64,000 bases of DNA from Pantoea sp. Ep11b (GCF_040783975.1 NZ_CP160631.1:1302001-1366000), one strand, 5' to 3'. Shown: positions 32,055 to 42,803, counted from the stretch's first letter. Numbers and translations are program-made. The notes: generated by a model not told the origin, from the sequence alone.

Positions 32055-32338
32055 ACTTTTTCTCGTTGGTGTCAGGGGTTGGTTTGCAAAAACTGCGGCC
32101 ATCATAGCATTGCCCGGCAGTGAAAAAAGCCCTGTCGCGGGTGAAATTGTGTCTGAAATCGTTTTAAAAGGCTCCGCCGCGGCCGGGTTTGCGGTTCGTT
32201 TCAGCTGGGTTATGATGCGCGCGGTTAACGTGCAGATCACAAATGCAAAATTTACCCTCTGCTGACGGGTAAGCGCACAAAAAGCGACTAAGATTGAATG
32301 AGATGGGGCACTGCGCTCGCCATTGAGGAGTAATAGCC

Positions 32339-32653
32339 ATGATCCGCGAACAAATAGAAGAAAAGCTGCGTGTGGCGTTTCAGCCAGCTCATCTGGAAGT
32401 GCATGACGAAAGTTACCGTCACAACGTGCCCGCCGGGTCTGAAAGCCACTTTAAAGTGGTGATTGTCAGTGACTGCTTTGCGGGCCAGCGTTTTCTGGCG
32501 CGTCACCGCCTTATCTACGGCGAACTGGCGGCGGAATTAGCGGGCAGCGTTCACGCCCTGGCCCTGCATACCTACACGCTCAAAGAGTGGGAAGGATTGC
32601 AGGATACAGTACTCGCGTCCCCCAACTGCCGGGGTGCCGGTACGCTCGCCTGA
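32339..32653 (+). CDS. bolA: BolA family protein
   Basis: 104 residues, class II KH-like fold with the conserved [24 protein letters not shown] and [10 protein letters not shown]. Stress-induced morphogene; in E. coli it regulates transcription and handles [2Fe-2S] clusters with monothiol glutaredoxin. GAGGAGTAATAGCC precedes the ATG. Divergent from yajG across 284 bases and followed by its own terminator. Confidence 0.97.
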   Translation: MIREQIEEKLRVAFQPAHLEVHDESYRHNVPAGSESHFKVVIVSDCFAGQRFLARHRLIYGELAAELAGSVHALALHTYTLKEWEGLQDTVLASPNCRGAGTLA

Positions 32654-32666
32654 TCTCCCTTCTCTG

Positions 32667-32689
32667 AAACGGCCTGCGGGCCGTTTTTT
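32667..32689 (+). terminator. Terminator of bolA
   Basis: 8-bp stem AAACGGCC/GGCCGTTT with loop TGCG and a T run of six. Confidence 0.9.
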
Positions 32690-32946
32690 CATTTAATTAG
32701 CGATAAACGCGATCCCTGGCTCAAAAAAGCAGCAAAGTTGCTGAAAAGTGGTGAGTAAGCGTCCTCGACTCATTCCGGTGATGCCGCTATAATGCTGCGT
32801 CTATTTTTCCGGAATGTCTTCGGGACGCTTCTGGTAACAGGGATCAGGTTCTCTTCACGGAAGCCGTCCCGGTTGTTAGATACGGCGCATTTCACGATGT
32901 GTGGTGTCTGAAGTTGACCGAGCACGTGATTTTTTGAGGTAACAAG

Positions 32947-34251
32947 ATGCAAGTTTCTGTAGAGACCACTCAGGGCCTGGGCCGTCGCATTACGATTACT
33001 GTCGCTGCTGACAGCATCGCAAGCGCAGTAAAAAAAGAACTGGTTGACGTTGCCAGGAAAGTTCGCATCGACGGTTTCCGTAAAGGCAAAGTGCCGATGA
33101 ACATCGTAGAGCAGCGTTACGGCGCTTCTGTTCGTCAGGACGTGCTGGGCGAGCTGATGACGCGCAACTTCGTTGATGCCATCATCAAAGAAAAAATTAA
33201 TCCGGCTGGCGCACCGAACTATGTGCCAGGCGAATACAAAGAAGGTCAGGATTTCACCTACGCGGTTGAGTTCGAAGTTTATCCGGAAGTTGAGCTGAAA
33301 GGCCTGGAAAACATCGAAGTCGAGAAACCACTGGTTGAAGTGACCGATGCTGACGTTGACACCATGCTGGATACCCTGCGCAAGCAGCAGGCCAACTGGA
33401 TCGAAAGCGACGCGGCTGCAGGCCCGGAAGATCGTGCGACTATCGATTTCAACGGTTCTGTTGACGGCGAAGAGTTCGAAGGCGGTAAAGCTTCTGATTT
33501 CGTTCTGGCCATGGGCCAGGGCCGCATGATCCCAGGCTTCGAAGAGGGCATTGTGGGTCACAAAGCGGGCGAAACCTTCACTATCGACGTGAAATTCCCG
33601 GACGACTACCACGCAGAAACCCTGAAAGGGAAAGATGCGAAGTTTGAGATCGTACTGAAGAAAGTTGAAACGCGCGAACTGCCAGAACTGACCGAAGAGT
33701 TCATCAAACGTTTTGGCGTTGAAGATGGTTCAGTGGCCGGCCTGCGTACCGAAGTGCGTAAAAACATGGATCGCGAGCTGAAAGGCGCTATCCGCAACCG
33801 CATCAAGTCTCAGGCCATCGACGGCCTGGTTGCGGCAAACGAAATCGACGTTCCTGCAGCCCTGATTGACAGCGAAATCGACGTTCTGCGTCGTCAGGCT
33901 GCACAGCGCTTTGGTGGCAACGAAAAACAGGCGCTGGAACTGCCACGCGAACTGTTTGAAGAGCAGGCTAAACGCCGCGTGGTTGTCGGTCTGCTGCTGG
34001 GCGAAGTGATTCGTACCCACGAGCTGAAAGCAGATGACGCGCGCGTGAACACCATGATTGAAGAGATGGCTTCTGCGTATGAAGATCCGCAGGAAGTGAT
34101 CGAGTTCTACAGCAAGAACAACGAGCTGATGAACAACATGCGCAACGTCGCGCTGGAAGAGCAGGCGGTTGAAGCGGTCCTGGCGAAAGCGAAAGTGACC
34201 GAGAAAGAGACCAACTTCCAGGAACTGATGAACCAGACCGCTCAGGCCTGA
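32947..34251 (+). CDS. tig: Trigger factor Tig
   Basis: 434 residues; ribosome-bound chaperone and prolyl isomerase. N-terminal ribosome-binding domain with the signature GFRKGKVP at about 43-50, FKBP-type domain about 150-245 ([30 protein letters not shown]), and a helical C-terminal chaperone domain. TTTTTTGAGGT precedes the ATG. Opens the tig-clpP-clpX-lon block, each part with its own terminator or promoter. Confidence 0.98.
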   Translation: MQVSVETTQGLGRRITITVAADSIASAVKKELVDVARKVRIDGFRKGKVPMNIVEQRYGASVRQDVLGELMTRNFVDAIIKEKINPAGAPNYVPGEYKEGQDFTYAVEFEVYPEVELKGLENIEVEKPLVEVTDADVDTMLDTLRKQQANWIESDAAAGPEDRATIDFNGSVDGEEFEGGKASDFVLAMGQGRMIPGFEEGIVGHKAGETFTIDVKFPDDYHAETLKGKDAKFEIVLKKVETRELPELTEEFIKRFGVEDGSVAGLRTEVRKNMDRELKGAIRNRIKSQAIDGLVAANEIDVPAALIDSEIDVLRRQAAQRFGGNEKQALELPRELFEEQAKRRVVVGLLLGEVIRTHELKADDARVNTMIEEMASAYEDPQEVIEFYSKNNELMNNMRNVALEEQAVEAVLAKAKVTEKETNFQELMNQTAQA

Positions 34252-34274
34252 TCACTCAGTTAACCTTCTGTGCT

Positions 34275-34306
34275 AAGCCCGTGACCGAAAAGTCGCGGGC
34301 TTTTTT
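34275..34306 (+). terminator. Terminator of tig
   Basis: 11-bp stem AAGCCCGTGAC/GTCGCGGGCTT (one G-U pair), loop CGAAAA, followed by six T. Confidence 0.9.
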
Positions 34307-34586
34307 GTATTCTGCATCCGGGACGCGCTGCGTCACGGCTATTTGTTTAATTTATCGGCAAATTATTCACGCATCGCTTTTTCCGGTTTAGCGAACAGGG
34401 AAAAGATTGTTATGCTTGAAACATGTGTGCAGCATCCCCAGATATTGGGAGTATGCAGAAATGAGAGTAAGGCTGACTGATTAACCGTCCTGAAGGTGTC
34501 GGAAAAGATGCGGCGTGGAGTTTCCCGCGCGTCTTACGTAGAATCGGTACAGAATGTTGCCAATGAAATTTATCCAGGAGACGGTA
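34307..34586 (+). promoter_or_regulatory. clpPX control region with heat-shock promoter
   Basis: The 335-base gap between tig and clpP has no gene. It holds a strong sigma-32 type promoter: CTTGAAA at 34415-34421, a 14-base spacer and CCCCAGAT at 34436-34443, about 150 bases before clpP. ClpP-ClpX synthesis is heat-shock controlled in E. coli, so this matches expectation. Nothing else stands out. Confidence 0.75.
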
Positions 34587-35210
34587 ATGTCATACAGTGG
34601 CGATCGTGAATATACTGCACCGCACAATGCGCTGGTGCCAATGGTGGTTGAACAAACTTCGCGTGGTGAGCGTTCTTACGACATCTACTCCCGTCTGCTG
34701 AAAGAGCGCGTCATTTTCCTGACCGGCCAGGTTGAAGATCACATGGCTAATCTGATTGTGGCGCAGATGCTGTTTCTGGAAGCTGAGAATCCGGAAAAAG
34801 ATATCTATCTCTATATCAACTCACCTGGCGGTGTGATCACGGCCGGTATGTCGATCTACGACACCATGAAATTTATCAAACCGGATGTCAGCACCATCTG
34901 TATGGGTCAGGCCTGCTCCATGGGCGCTTTCCTGCTGACGGCGGGCACTAAAGGCAAGCGTTTCTGCCTGCCTAACTCACGCGTCATGATCCATCAGCCG
35001 CTGGGCGGCTATCAGGGCCAGGCAACCGACATCGAAATCCATGCGCGCGAAATCCTGAAAGTGAAGCAGCGTATGAATGAGCTGATGGCCGAGCATACCG
35101 GTAAAACGCTGGAAGAAATTGAGCGTGATACCGAGCGCGATCGTTTCCTCTCTGCAAATGAAGCGGTAGAGTATGGATTAGTCGATTCGATTCTGACGCA
35201 TCGTCAATAA
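34587..35210 (+). CDS. clpP: ATP-dependent Clp protease proteolytic subunit ClpP
   Basis: 207 residues; serine protease that forms a tetradecamer and degrades proteins delivered by ClpX or ClpA. The catalytic triad is at the E. coli positions: S111 (in CSMGAF), H136 (MIHQPLGG) and D185. The start at 34587 (MSYSGDREY) follows CAGGAGACGGTA; the frame is open 11 codons upstream. Residue 14, after which E. coli ClpP cuts off its propeptide, is Asn here rather than Met, and residue 110 next to the active serine is Cys rather than the Ala of E. coli. Confidence 0.97.
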   Translation: MSYSGDREYTAPHNALVPMVVEQTSRGERSYDIYSRLLKERVIFLTGQVEDHMANLIVAQMLFLEAENPEKDIYLYINSPGGVITAGMSIYDTMKFIKPDVSTICMGQACSMGAFLLTAGTKGKRFCLPNSRVMIHQPLGGYQGQATDIEIHAREILKVKQRMNELMAEHTGKTLEEIERDTERDRFLSANEAVEYGLVDSILTHRQ

Positions 35211-35344
35211 GACCCGACCTGCCGTTGTTCCTGGTCTATAGTTATCGGGACAACGGTACTGTAATGGGTTGAATGAATTTCGGCCGTCTCAGCACGGCCA
35301 GCGCCATACGCGGGTATGGCCTGAGAACAGGAAGAGGTTAACTG

Positions 35345-36616
35345 ATGACAGATAAGCGCAAAGACGGTTCAGGAAAGTTGCTGTACTGCTCTTTTTGCGG
35401 CAAAAGCCAGCATGAAGTGCGAAAGCTGATTGCCGGGCCGTCAGTGTATATCTGCGATGAGTGTGTTGACCTGTGCAACGACATCATTCGCGAAGAGATT
35501 AAAGAAGTCGCTCCGCACCGCGAACGTAGTGCTCTGCCTACCCCACATGAAATCCGCCATCACCTCGATGACTATGTCATTGGTCAGGAAAGAGCGAAGA
35601 AAGTGCTGGCGGTGGCGGTCTACAACCACTACAAGCGTCTGCGTAACGGCGATACCAGCAACGGTATTGAACTGGGCAAAAGTAACATTCTGCTGATCGG
35701 CCCGACCGGGAGCGGTAAAACGCTGCTGGCCGAAACCCTGGCTCGCCTGCTTGATGTGCCTTTCACCATGGCTGATGCCACCACGCTGACCGAAGCGGGT
35801 TACGTGGGTGAAGACGTTGAAAACATCATCCAGAAACTGCTGCAGAAGTGCGATTACGATGTGCAGAAAGCGCAGCGCGGCATCGTCTATATCGATGAAA
35901 TTGACAAAATTTCACGTAAGTCTGACAACCCGTCGATTACCCGTGACGTGTCAGGCGAAGGCGTCCAGCAGGCTCTGCTGAAACTGATCGAAGGCACCGT
36001 GGCAGCCGTTCCGCCACAGGGCGGACGTAAGCATCCGCAGCAGGAATTCTTACAGGTCGATACCTCTAAGATCCTGTTTATCTGCGGCGGCGCATTCGCC
36101 GGTCTGGACAAGGTGATCTCCCAGCGTGTTGAAACCGGCTCCGGTATCGGTTTCGGCGCAACCGTCAAAGGGAAATCGCAGAAAGCCAGCGAAGGCGAAC
36201 TGCTTTCACAGTGTGAGCCTGAAGATCTGATCAAATTTGGTCTGATTCCGGAGTTCATCGGTCGTCTGCCTGTGGTGGCAACCCTGAGTGAACTCAGCGA
36301 AGAAGCGCTGATCCAGATCCTGCGTGAACCGAAAAACGCCCTGACAAAACAGTACCAGGCGCTGTTTAACCTGGAAGGCGTTGAGCTGGAGTTCCGTGAC
36401 GAGGCATTAACGGCAATCGCGAAAAAGGCGATGTCACGTAAAACCGGTGCGCGTGGTCTGCGTTCAATCGTAGAAGGTGCGTTGCTGGAAACGATGTATG
36501 ACCTGCCTTCGATGGACGATGTAGAGAAAGTCGTGATTGATGAATCAGTTATTGATGGTCAGTCTGATCCTATGTTGATCTACGGAAAGCATGAAGCCCA
36601 GGCATCTGGCGAATAA
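35345..36616 (+). CDS. clpX: ATP-dependent Clp protease ATP-binding subunit ClpX
   Basis: 423 residues. AAA+ unfoldase: N-terminal zinc-binding domain with CSFC and CDEC (about 15-40), Walker A GPTGSGKT (about 120-127), Walker [11 protein letters not shown], and the ClpP-binding IGF loop present as [11 protein letters not shown] with GSGIGFGA. 134 bases behind clpP, same strand, terminator after it. Confidence 0.98.
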   Translation: MTDKRKDGSGKLLYCSFCGKSQHEVRKLIAGPSVYICDECVDLCNDIIREEIKEVAPHRERSALPTPHEIRHHLDDYVIGQERAKKVLAVAVYNHYKRLRNGDTSNGIELGKSNILLIGPTGSGKTLLAETLARLLDVPFTMADATTLTEAGYVGEDVENIIQKLLQKCDYDVQKAQRGIVYIDEIDKISRKSDNPSITRDVSGEGVQQALLKLIEGTVAAVPPQGGRKHPQQEFLQVDTSKILFICGGAFAGLDKVISQRVETGSGIGFGATVKGKSQKASEGELLSQCEPEDLIKFGLIPEFIGRLPVVATLSELSEEALIQILREPKNALTKQYQALFNLEGVELEFRDEALTAIAKKAMSRKTGARGLRSIVEGALLETMYDLPSMDDVEKVVIDESVIDGQSDPMLIYGKHEAQASGE

Positions 36617-36646
36617 ATAAACAGATCGTCCATGTCGTACTCGTAA

Positions 36647-36675
36647 AAAAGGGGAAAATTTTTCCCCTTTTGCTT
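36647..36675 (+). terminator. Terminator of clpPX
   Basis: Stem built from AAAAGGGGAAA and TTTCCCCTTTT (36647-36657 with 36661-36671), then TGCTTTT. Symmetric, so it could act on both strands. Confidence 0.8.
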
Positions 36676-36691
36676 TTCTCGCCTCTGTGAC

Positions 36692-36720
36692 GTTGAATGT
36701 CGGACAATCATCCCCATATA
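36692..36720 (+). promoter_or_regulatory. Heat-shock (sigma-32) promoter of lon
   Basis: GTTGAAT at 36692-36698, a 13-base spacer and CCCCATATA at 36712-36720, followed by CTCAG; the layout is nearly that of the known E. coli lon heat-shock promoter. The lon ATG is about 80 bases downstream. Confidence 0.8.
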
Positions 36721-36802
36721 CTCAGATACCTGTGGGTTTAACTGCATACCTGCCTGATGCGGTTCCCATCACCTGGCGGACATTAAACAAAGAGAGAGCT
36801 CT

Positions 36803-39157
36803 ATGAATCCTGAGCGTTCTGAACGCATTGAAATCCCCGTGTTGCCGCTGCGCGACGTGGTGGTTTATCCGCACATGGTAATTCCGTTGTTTGTTGGCCG
36901 GGAAAAATCAATTCGGTGCCTTGAAGCCGCAATGGATCATGATAAAAAAATCATGCTGGTCGCACAGAAAGAGGCTTCAACGGATGAACCTGGCATTAAC
37001 GATCTCTTCTCAGTAGGGACCGTTGCATCTGTATTGCAAATGCTGAAACTGCCGGATGGCACCGTCAAAGTTCTGGTCGAAGGTTTACAGCGCGCCCATA
37101 TTACGACGCTGGCCGATAACGGTGACCATTTTGTAGCACAAGCTGAATATCTGGTGTCGCCAGAGATCGAAGAGCGCGAGCAGGAAGTCCTGGTGCGCAC
37201 GGCGATCAATCAGTTTGAAGGCTATATCAAACTCAATAAAAAGATCCCACCCGAGGTGTTAACCTCGCTGAACAACATTGACGATGCGGCGCGCCTGGCC
37301 GACACCGTTGCGGCACATATGCCGCTGAAGCTGGCCGACAAACAGTCTGTGCTGGAGATGTCCGACGTTAATGAGCGTCTGGAATATCTGATGGCCATGA
37401 TGGAATCTGAAATCGATCTGCTGCAGGTTGAGAAGCGCATTCGCAACCGCGTGAAGAAGCAGATGGAGAAGAGCCAGCGCGAGTACTATCTGAATGAGCA
37501 GATGAAAGCGATTCAGAAAGAGCTGGGCGAGATGGATGACGCGCCGGACGAGTATGAAGCGTTAAAACGCAAAATCGATGCGGCGAAAATGCCGGAAGAG
37601 GCGCGTGAGAAAGCGGACGCTGAGCTGCAGAAACTGAAAATGATGTCTCCGATGTCCGCAGAAGCGACCGTGGTTCGCGGCTATATCGACTGGATGGTGC
37701 AGGTTCCGTGGAACGCCCGCAGCAAAGTGAAAAAAGATCTGCGTAAGGCGCAGGAGACCCTGGATACCGACCATTACGGCCTGGAGCGCGTGAAGGATCG
37801 TATTCTTGAGTATCTTGCGGTGCAGAGTCGCGTCAGCAAAATCAAAGGCCCGATTCTGTGCCTGGTCGGACCGCCAGGGGTGGGTAAAACCTCGCTGGGT
37901 CAGTCGATCGCCAAAGCGACCGGCCGCAAATATGTGCGTATGGCGCTGGGCGGCGTGCGTGACGAAGCGGAAATCCGTGGTCACCGCCGGACTTACATCG
38001 GCTCCATGCCGGGTAAGCTGATCCAGAAAATGGCCAAGGTCGGGGTAAAAAACCCGCTGTTCCTGCTGGATGAGATCGACAAAATGTCCTCCGACATGCG
38101 TGGCGATCCTGCTTCTGCGCTGCTGGAAGTGCTCGATCCTGAGCAGAACATTGCGTTCAACGACCACTATCTGGAAGTCGACTATGACCTTTCCGATGTG
38201 ATGTTCGTGGCGACTTCGAACTCCATGAACATTCCGGCGCCGCTGCTGGATCGTATGGAAGTCATCCGTCTGTCGGGCTATACCGAGGATGAGAAGCTGA
38301 ACATCGCCAAGCAGCACCTGCTGACCAAGCAGATCGAACGTAACGCGCTGAAAGCCAGCGAAATTACGGTCGAGGACAGCGCGATTATCGGCATCATCCG
38401 TTATTACACCCGTGAAGCCGGGGTGCGTAGCCTTGAGCGTGAGCTGTCGAAACTGTGCCGTAAAGCGGTGAAATCACTGCTGATGGACAAGAGTAAAAAG
38501 CACATCACCATCAATGGCGAAAACCTCAAGGATTTCCTGGGCGTTCAGCGCTTTGACTACGGCCGTGCCGACAGTGAAAACCGCGTGGGTCAGGTCACCG
38601 GTCTGGCGTGGACCGAAGTGGGCGGCGATCTGCTGACCATCGAAACCGCCTGCGTACCGGGTAAAGGTAAGCTGACCTACACCGGCTCTCTGGGCGAGGT
38701 GATGCAGGAGTCAATTCAGGCTGCACTGACGGTCGTGCGTGCCCGTGCAGAGAAGCTGGGCATCAATGGTGACTTCTACGAAAAACGCGATATTCACGTT
38801 CACGTTCCTGAAGGTGCCACACCGAAAGATGGCCCGAGTGCTGGTATCGCCATGTGTACGGCGCTGGTCTCCTGTCTGACCGGAAACCCGGTGCGGGCGG
38901 ATGTGGCAATGACCGGTGAGATCACCCTGCGCGGTCAGGTGCTGCCGATTGGCGGACTGAAAGAGAAACTGCTGGCCGCACACCGTGGTGGCATCAAAAC
39001 CGTGCTGATCCCGGACGACAACAAACGTGACCTGGAAGACATTCCACAGAACGTGATTGCCGACCTGGAGATCCATCCGGTGAAGCGCATTGAAGAGGTG
39101 CTGAATCTGGCCCTGGAAAATGCGCCATACGGTATGCAGGTCGCGACAGCAAAATAG
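36803..39157 (+). CDS. lon: ATP-dependent protease Lon
   Basis: 784 residues, the E. coli length. Order: N-terminal substrate-binding domain (about 1-300), AAA+ module with Walker A GPPGVGKT (about 356-363) and Walker [12 protein letters not shown], then the protease domain with the Ser-Lys dyad (Ser in PKDGPSAG, about 679; Lys in GGLKEKLLA, about 722). Degrades misfolded proteins and short-lived regulators. AGAGAGAGCTC precedes the ATG. Confidence 0.98.
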   Translation: MNPERSERIEIPVLPLRDVVVYPHMVIPLFVGREKSIRCLEAAMDHDKKIMLVAQKEASTDEPGINDLFSVGTVASVLQMLKLPDGTVKVLVEGLQRAHITTLADNGDHFVAQAEYLVSPEIEEREQEVLVRTAINQFEGYIKLNKKIPPEVLTSLNNIDDAARLADTVAAHMPLKLADKQSVLEMSDVNERLEYLMAMMESEIDLLQVEKRIRNRVKKQMEKSQREYYLNEQMKAIQKELGEMDDAPDEYEALKRKIDAAKMPEEAREKADAELQKLKMMSPMSAEATVVRGYIDWMVQVPWNARSKVKKDLRKAQETLDTDHYGLERVKDRILEYLAVQSRVSKIKGPILCLVGPPGVGKTSLGQSIAKATGRKYVRMALGGVRDEAEIRGHRRTYIGSMPGKLIQKMAKVGVKNPLFLLDEIDKMSSDMRGDPASALLEVLDPEQNIAFNDHYLEVDYDLSDVMFVATSNSMNIPAPLLDRMEVIRLSGYTEDEKLNIAKQHLLTKQIERNALKASEITVEDSAIIGIIRYYTREAGVRSLERELSKLCRKAVKSLLMDKSKKHITINGENLKDFLGVQRFDYGRADSENRVGQVTGLAWTEVGGDLLTIETACVPGKGKLTYTGSLGEVMQESIQAALTVVRARAEKLGINGDFYEKRDIHVHVPEGATPKDGPSAGIAMCTALVSCLTGNPVRADVAMTGEITLRGQVLPIGGLKEKLLAAHRGGIKTVLIPDDNKRDLEDIPQNVIADLEIHPVKRIEEVLNLALENAPYGMQVATAK

Positions 39158-39187
39158 TGATTAACGGCATAAACCGTTAAAAAGCGG

Positions 39188-39223
39188 AGCTGGCAAGGCA
39201 ATTGGCGCTTGCCAGCTTTTTTT
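39188..39223 (+). terminator. Terminator of lon
   Basis: 10-bp perfect stem AGCTGGCAAG/CTTGCCAGCT with a 10-base loop, followed by seven T. Confidence 0.9.
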
Positions 39224-39273
39224 GTGCCGCTAATTTAGGTGGCTGCCGACGCGACGATCTCAGAGAAAACCCG

Positions 39274-39302
39274 TTGTTTCGGCTCCACAGGCTTGATATA
39301 AC
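39274..39302 (+). promoter_or_regulatory. Candidate sigma-70 promoter of hupB
   Basis: TTGTTT at 39274-39279, a 17-base spacer and TATAAC at 39297-39302, about 68 bases before the hupB start. Spacing is ideal. E. coli hupB has several promoters, so others may exist. Confidence 0.55.
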
Positions 39303-39369
39303 TTGCTGCGCGTTCGTACCCGGCCGGAAGCCCGGTGCGATGTGAAATAATAAAGAGGGGATGAAGAGA

Positions 39370-39642
39370 GTGAATAAGTCACAATTGATCGACAAAATTG
39401 CTGCTGATGCTGATATTTCTAAAGCGGCAGCGGGACGTGTTTTAGATGCATTTATGGGTTCCGTTTCAGATGCGCTGAAAGAGGGTGACGAAGTGGCCCT
39501 GGTCGGTTTCGGCACTTTCTCCGTGCGTGACCGCGCGGCACGTACCGGTCGTAACCCGCAAACCGGTAAAGAGATCACCATCCCGGCCGGTAAAGTACCC
39601 GGTTTCCGTGCTGGTAAAGCATTGAAAGACGCAGTCAATTAA
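39370..39642 (+). CDS. hupB: DNA-binding protein HU-beta
   Basis: 90 residues; nucleoid-associated HU subunit. The DNA-binding arm has [24 protein letters not shown], with the intercalating proline region in RNPQTG. The start is the GTG at 39370 ([11 protein letters not shown]), as in E. coli; an in-frame ATG at 39361 lies directly against its GGGG and would add three residues not seen in HU proteins. Confidence 0.96.
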   Translation: MNKSQLIDKIAADADISKAAAGRVLDAFMGSVSDALKEGDEVALVGFGTFSVRDRAARTGRNPQTGKEITIPAGKVPGFRAGKALKDAVN

Positions 39643-39718
39643 TAACAACGAATAGATTCATTGACGCATTTTCTTCAGTGGATTAGAGGACGCTTTGCGC
39701 GTTCTCATGTAACATACG

Positions 39719-39746
39719 GGCACATCAATCAGATGTGCCTTTTTTG
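39719..39746 (+). terminator. Terminator of hupB
   Basis: 8-bp stem GGCACATC/GATGTGCC with loop AATCA and a run of seven T. Confidence 0.9.
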
Positions 39747-39889
39747 TTTTAACCGGTGAGAATCGGGCCGTAAAATGGACCAGGACCGGATTGAGACTGC
39801 CAGCGGAGCCAGCAGTTACGCGAGACGCCAGCCAGTGGCGAATTGCGACCGAGCTTTACATTCACACTACAGCGGAGTGTTGCCATACC

Positions 39890-41758
39890 ATGATGGACAA
39901 TTTACGCGCGGCGTCGAACCATGTCGTGCTCAAGATTATTTTGGGGCTGATTATCCTCTCCTTTGTGCTGACGGGCGTTGGCAACTATCTGATTGGCGGC
40001 AATAACGACTATGCAGCCAAAGTAAACGGTCAGGAGATCAGCCGGGGACAGCTGGAGCAGGCGTTTAACAGCGAACGCAACCGTCAGCAGCAGATGCTGG
40101 GCGACCAGTTCTCGCAGCTGGCCAGTAACGACGGCTATATGCAGCAGATCCGCCAGCAGGCGCTGTCGCAGCTGATCGATCAGGCGCTGCTCGACAGCTA
40201 CATCAAAGATCTTCATCTCAGCATCAGCGACGATCAGGTCAAACAGGCGATCTTCAATCAGAAGGCGTTCCAGACCAACGGCAAATTCGACAACGCGAAA
40301 TATCTGGGCCTGATCGGCAACATGGGCTTTAGCGCGGATCAATATGCGGAAGCGCTGCGCAAGCAGCTCTCCAATCAGCAGCTGATCAATGCGGTGGCGA
40401 ACACCGACTTCACGCTGAAAGGCGAAGCCAGCAAGCTGGTTGATCTGGTGTCGCAGCAGCGTGAAATCCGTCAGGCCACACTGGACGTCAACGCGCTGGC
40501 AGCGAAACAGACCGTAACCGACGATGAAATCAGCCAGTATTATCAGCAGCATAAAAGCAGCTTCATGGCGCCGGAACAGTTCCGGGTCAGCTACCTGCTG
40601 ATGGATGCAGCCAGCATGCAGCAGGCAGCCAGCGATGCCGATATTCAGGCCTGGTACGATCAGCATAAAGCGGATTACACCCAGCCACAGCGCAACCGCT
40701 ACAGCGTGATTCAGACAAAAACAGAAGCCGATGCCAATGCGGTGCTGGCGCAGCTGAAAGCGGGAGCCAGCTTTGCTGACGTGGCAAAAGCCAAATCGAT
40801 TGACCCGATCTCTGCCCGTAAAGGCGGCGATATGGGCTGGCTGGAACCCTCAACGACGCCGGATGAGCTGAAAAATGCCGGGCTGACGGAGAAAGGCCAG
40901 ATGTCAGGCGTGATCAAATCCTCTGTCGGCTTCCTGGTGGTTCGCCTGGATGATATCCAGCCAGAGCAGGTGAAATCGCTGGATGAGGTTCGCAGCGCCG
41001 TAGCGGCCAAAGTGAAGCAGGAGAAGGGCGTGGATGCCTTCTACAAACTGCAGCAGAAGGTCAGCGAAGCAGCCAGCAATGACAACGAGTCACTGGCGGG
41101 TGCCGAGCAGGCGTCTGGTCTGAAAGCGAAAGAGACCGGCTGGTTCAGTCAGGATACGCTGCCAGCGGAGCTGAATTTCGATGCGGTGAAACAGGCGATC
41201 TTCAATGGCGGTCTGGTGGGCCAGAACGGCGCGCCGGGCAACAACTCTGACATCATCACCGTCGATGGCGATCGTGCTTTTGTGCTGCGTATCAGTGAGC
41301 ATAAACCGGAAGCGGTAAAACCGCTGGATCAGGTTAAAGCGCAGATCACCGACACGCTGAAGCATGACAAAGCAACGCAGCAGGCCAAAGCTCAGGCAGA
41401 TAAGCTGCTGGCCGACCTGAAAGCCGGTAAGCAGGATGCGCTGACGGCGGCAGGTCTGACGCTGAGCGCCAGCAAGACCGTAGATCGTAATGCACAGGAT
41501 CCGGTGGCTCAGACTGCTTTCAATCTGCCTCAGCCAGCGGAAAACAAACCCTCCTGGGGTGTCAGCGAAGATATGCAGGGCAACGTCGTGCTGGTGGCGG
41601 TCGATAAGGTTAAAACCGGCAGCATGCCGCAGGCGCAGATTGACGAGATGGTCAAAGGCGTCACGCAGAACAATGCGCAGCTGACGTTTGAAGCACTGCT
41701 GCAGAACCTGCGTAAAGAGGCCAAAATCAAGTACGGCGCAGCCGCACAAATGCAGTAA
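39890..41758 (+). CDS. ppiD: Periplasmic folding chaperone PpiD
   Basis: 622 residues, anchored by one N-terminal helix (about 16-34, VVLKIILGLIILSFVLTGV) in the inner membrane with the bulk in the periplasm. It has a SurA-like N-terminal region, a parvulin-like domain (about 265-355, RYSVIQTKTEADANAVL...GGDMGWLE) that in E. coli lacks isomerase activity, and a C-terminal domain. It works at the exit of SecYEG, fitting the SecDF-YajC genes earlier in the window. Start MMDNLR at 39890 (or the next ATG) by homology. Confidence 0.96.
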   Translation: MMDNLRAASNHVVLKIILGLIILSFVLTGVGNYLIGGNNDYAAKVNGQEISRGQLEQAFNSERNRQQQMLGDQFSQLASNDGYMQQIRQQALSQLIDQALLDSYIKDLHLSISDDQVKQAIFNQKAFQTNGKFDNAKYLGLIGNMGFSADQYAEALRKQLSNQQLINAVANTDFTLKGEASKLVDLVSQQREIRQATLDVNALAAKQTVTDDEISQYYQQHKSSFMAPEQFRVSYLLMDAASMQQAASDADIQAWYDQHKADYTQPQRNRYSVIQTKTEADANAVLAQLKAGASFADVAKAKSIDPISARKGGDMGWLEPSTTPDELKNAGLTEKGQMSGVIKSSVGFLVVRLDDIQPEQVKSLDEVRSAVAAKVKQEKGVDAFYKLQQKVSEAASNDNESLAGAEQASGLKAKETGWFSQDTLPAELNFDAVKQAIFNGGLVGQNGAPGNNSDIITVDGDRAFVLRISEHKPEAVKPLDQVKAQITDTLKHDKATQQAKAQADKLLADLKAGKQDALTAAGLTLSASKTVDRNAQDPVAQTAFNLPQPAENKPSWGVSEDMQGNVVLVAVDKVKTGSMPQAQIDEMVKGVTQNNAQLTFEALLQNLRKEAKIKYGAAAQMQ

Positions 41759-41792
41759 GCCTCGCAGAAACTGCGTAACGACTGTAACAATC

Positions 41793-41815
41793 AAAGGCCG
41801 CATTCGCGGCCTTTT
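41793..41815 (+). terminator. Terminator of ppiD
   Basis: 9-bp stem AAAGGCCGC/GCGGCCTTT with loop ATTC and TTTT. Confidence 0.85.
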
Positions 41816-41898
41816 CCATTTCTGTCATCCGGTGTTTGAGCCCTGTGCAGGGCAGTGACACGCTGTCGCTGCTGTTTACACACAAGGAGAAACACAGC

Positions 41899-42255
41899 AT
41901 GGCTAAATCACAACTTATTGCCCTCTATTTTTCACTCGCGCTGGGCGGCGCACTCTGTCACAGCGTCTCACTGGCTGCGGAACCGGAACCGGCTGGCAGC
42001 GTCGTTACGCAACATGCCTCACCGGGATTGTTGCCGGAGAACAGCCCGCCGCCGCAACAGGAACAGGTCAGCATCAACCAGGCGACAGCCGAACAGCTCT
42101 CTGCTGCCATGAATGGCGTGGGGCTGAAAAAGGCTCAGGCGATTGTGAACTACCGCGAACAGTACGGGCCCTTTAGTGCCATTCAGCAACTCAGCGAAGT
42201 GCCGGGCATTGGTAATGCGCTGATTGAACGTAATGCAGCCAGGCTGAAACTGTGA
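41899..42255 (+). CDS. ybaV: ComEA-like helix-hairpin-helix protein YbaV
   Basis: 118 residues: an N-terminal signal sequence (about 1-27), a Pro/Gln-rich linker, then a double helix-hairpin-helix domain (about 55-118: ISINQATAEQLSA-type start, GVGLKKAQAIVNYR, VPGIGNALIERN). Periplasmic, DNA-binding by family; related to the ComEA DNA receptor, but natural competence is not established for this group. AAGGAGA before the ATG sets the start. Confidence 0.92.
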   Translation: MAKSQLIALYFSLALGGALCHSVSLAAEPEPAGSVVTQHASPGLLPENSPPPQQEQVSINQATAEQLSAAMNGVGLKKAQAIVNYREQYGPFSAIQQLSEVPGIGNALIERNAARLKL

Positions 42256-42311
42256 GGCAGTACACATCGGTGATGCTTAATCTCCCTGAGCCAGGCCACT
42301 CTGCTAAAGTG

Positions 42312-42328
42312 AACAGGTCCAACCAGTT
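42312..42328 (+). promoter_or_regulatory. Probable FadR operator of fadM
   Basis: AACAGGTCCAACCAGTT, 28 bases before the fadM ATG. As I remember the FadR consensus (17 bp, inverted), 14 of 17 positions match, including both half-sites. fadM is a FadR-repressed gene in E. coli, so the site fits known biology. Confidence 0.75.
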
Positions 42329-42355
42329 AACCTGAGCGAGCAGGAGAGCATCACC

Positions 42356-42754
42356 ATGCAGACCATAATAAAAGTGCGCGGCTATCATCTGGATGTCTAT
42401 CAGCACGTTAACAATGCACGCTATCTTGAGTTTCTTGAGGAGGCGCGCTGGCAATGGCTGGAAGAGGTTGAGGCATTTCACTGGTTGCTGGAACAGAAGC
42501 TGGCTTTCGTCGTGGTCAATATCAACATCAACTACCGTCGTCCGGCCGTGCTGGGCGACGTGCTGGCGATAGAGAGTGAGATCACCCAGCTAAATGGCAG
42601 AAGCGGCATTATTGCTCAGCGGGTAATGCTGGCAGGCCAGGAGACCGTGGTGGCGGATGCCGCACTGACCTTTGTCTGCATCGATTTGCAGACTCAGAAG
42701 GCCGTTGCGCTTGAAGGGGAGCTCCGCGAGCGCCTGATGCGCCTGATGGCCTGA
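42356..42754 (+). CDS. fadM: Long-chain acyl-CoA thioesterase FadM
   Basis: 132 residues, single hotdog fold. The 4HBT signature is HLDVYQHVNNARYLEFLEEARW, with D13 the expected catalytic aspartate; the rest follows E. coli FadM (YbaW) closely. It hydrolyses acyl-CoA species that beta-oxidation cannot finish. The preceding FadR operator suggests induction by long-chain fatty acids. CAGGAGAGCATCACC leads into the ATG. Confidence 0.96.
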   Translation: MQTIIKVRGYHLDVYQHVNNARYLEFLEEARWQWLEEVEAFHWLLEQKLAFVVVNININYRRPAVLGDVLAIESEITQLNGRSGIIAQRVMLAGQETVVADAALTFVCIDLQTQKAVALEGELRERLMRLMA

Positions 42755-42766
42755 GATGGAAAGGAG

Positions 42767-42787
42767 GGCAGAGCGAAAAGCTCTGCC
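42767..42787. terminator. Hairpin between convergent fadM and queC
   Basis: 8-bp stem GGCAGAGC/GCTCTGCC with loop GAAAA and no T run; probable bidirectional 3'-end hairpin. Confidence 0.5.
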
Positions 42788-42803
42788 GCCTTACCGGATG
42801 GCT

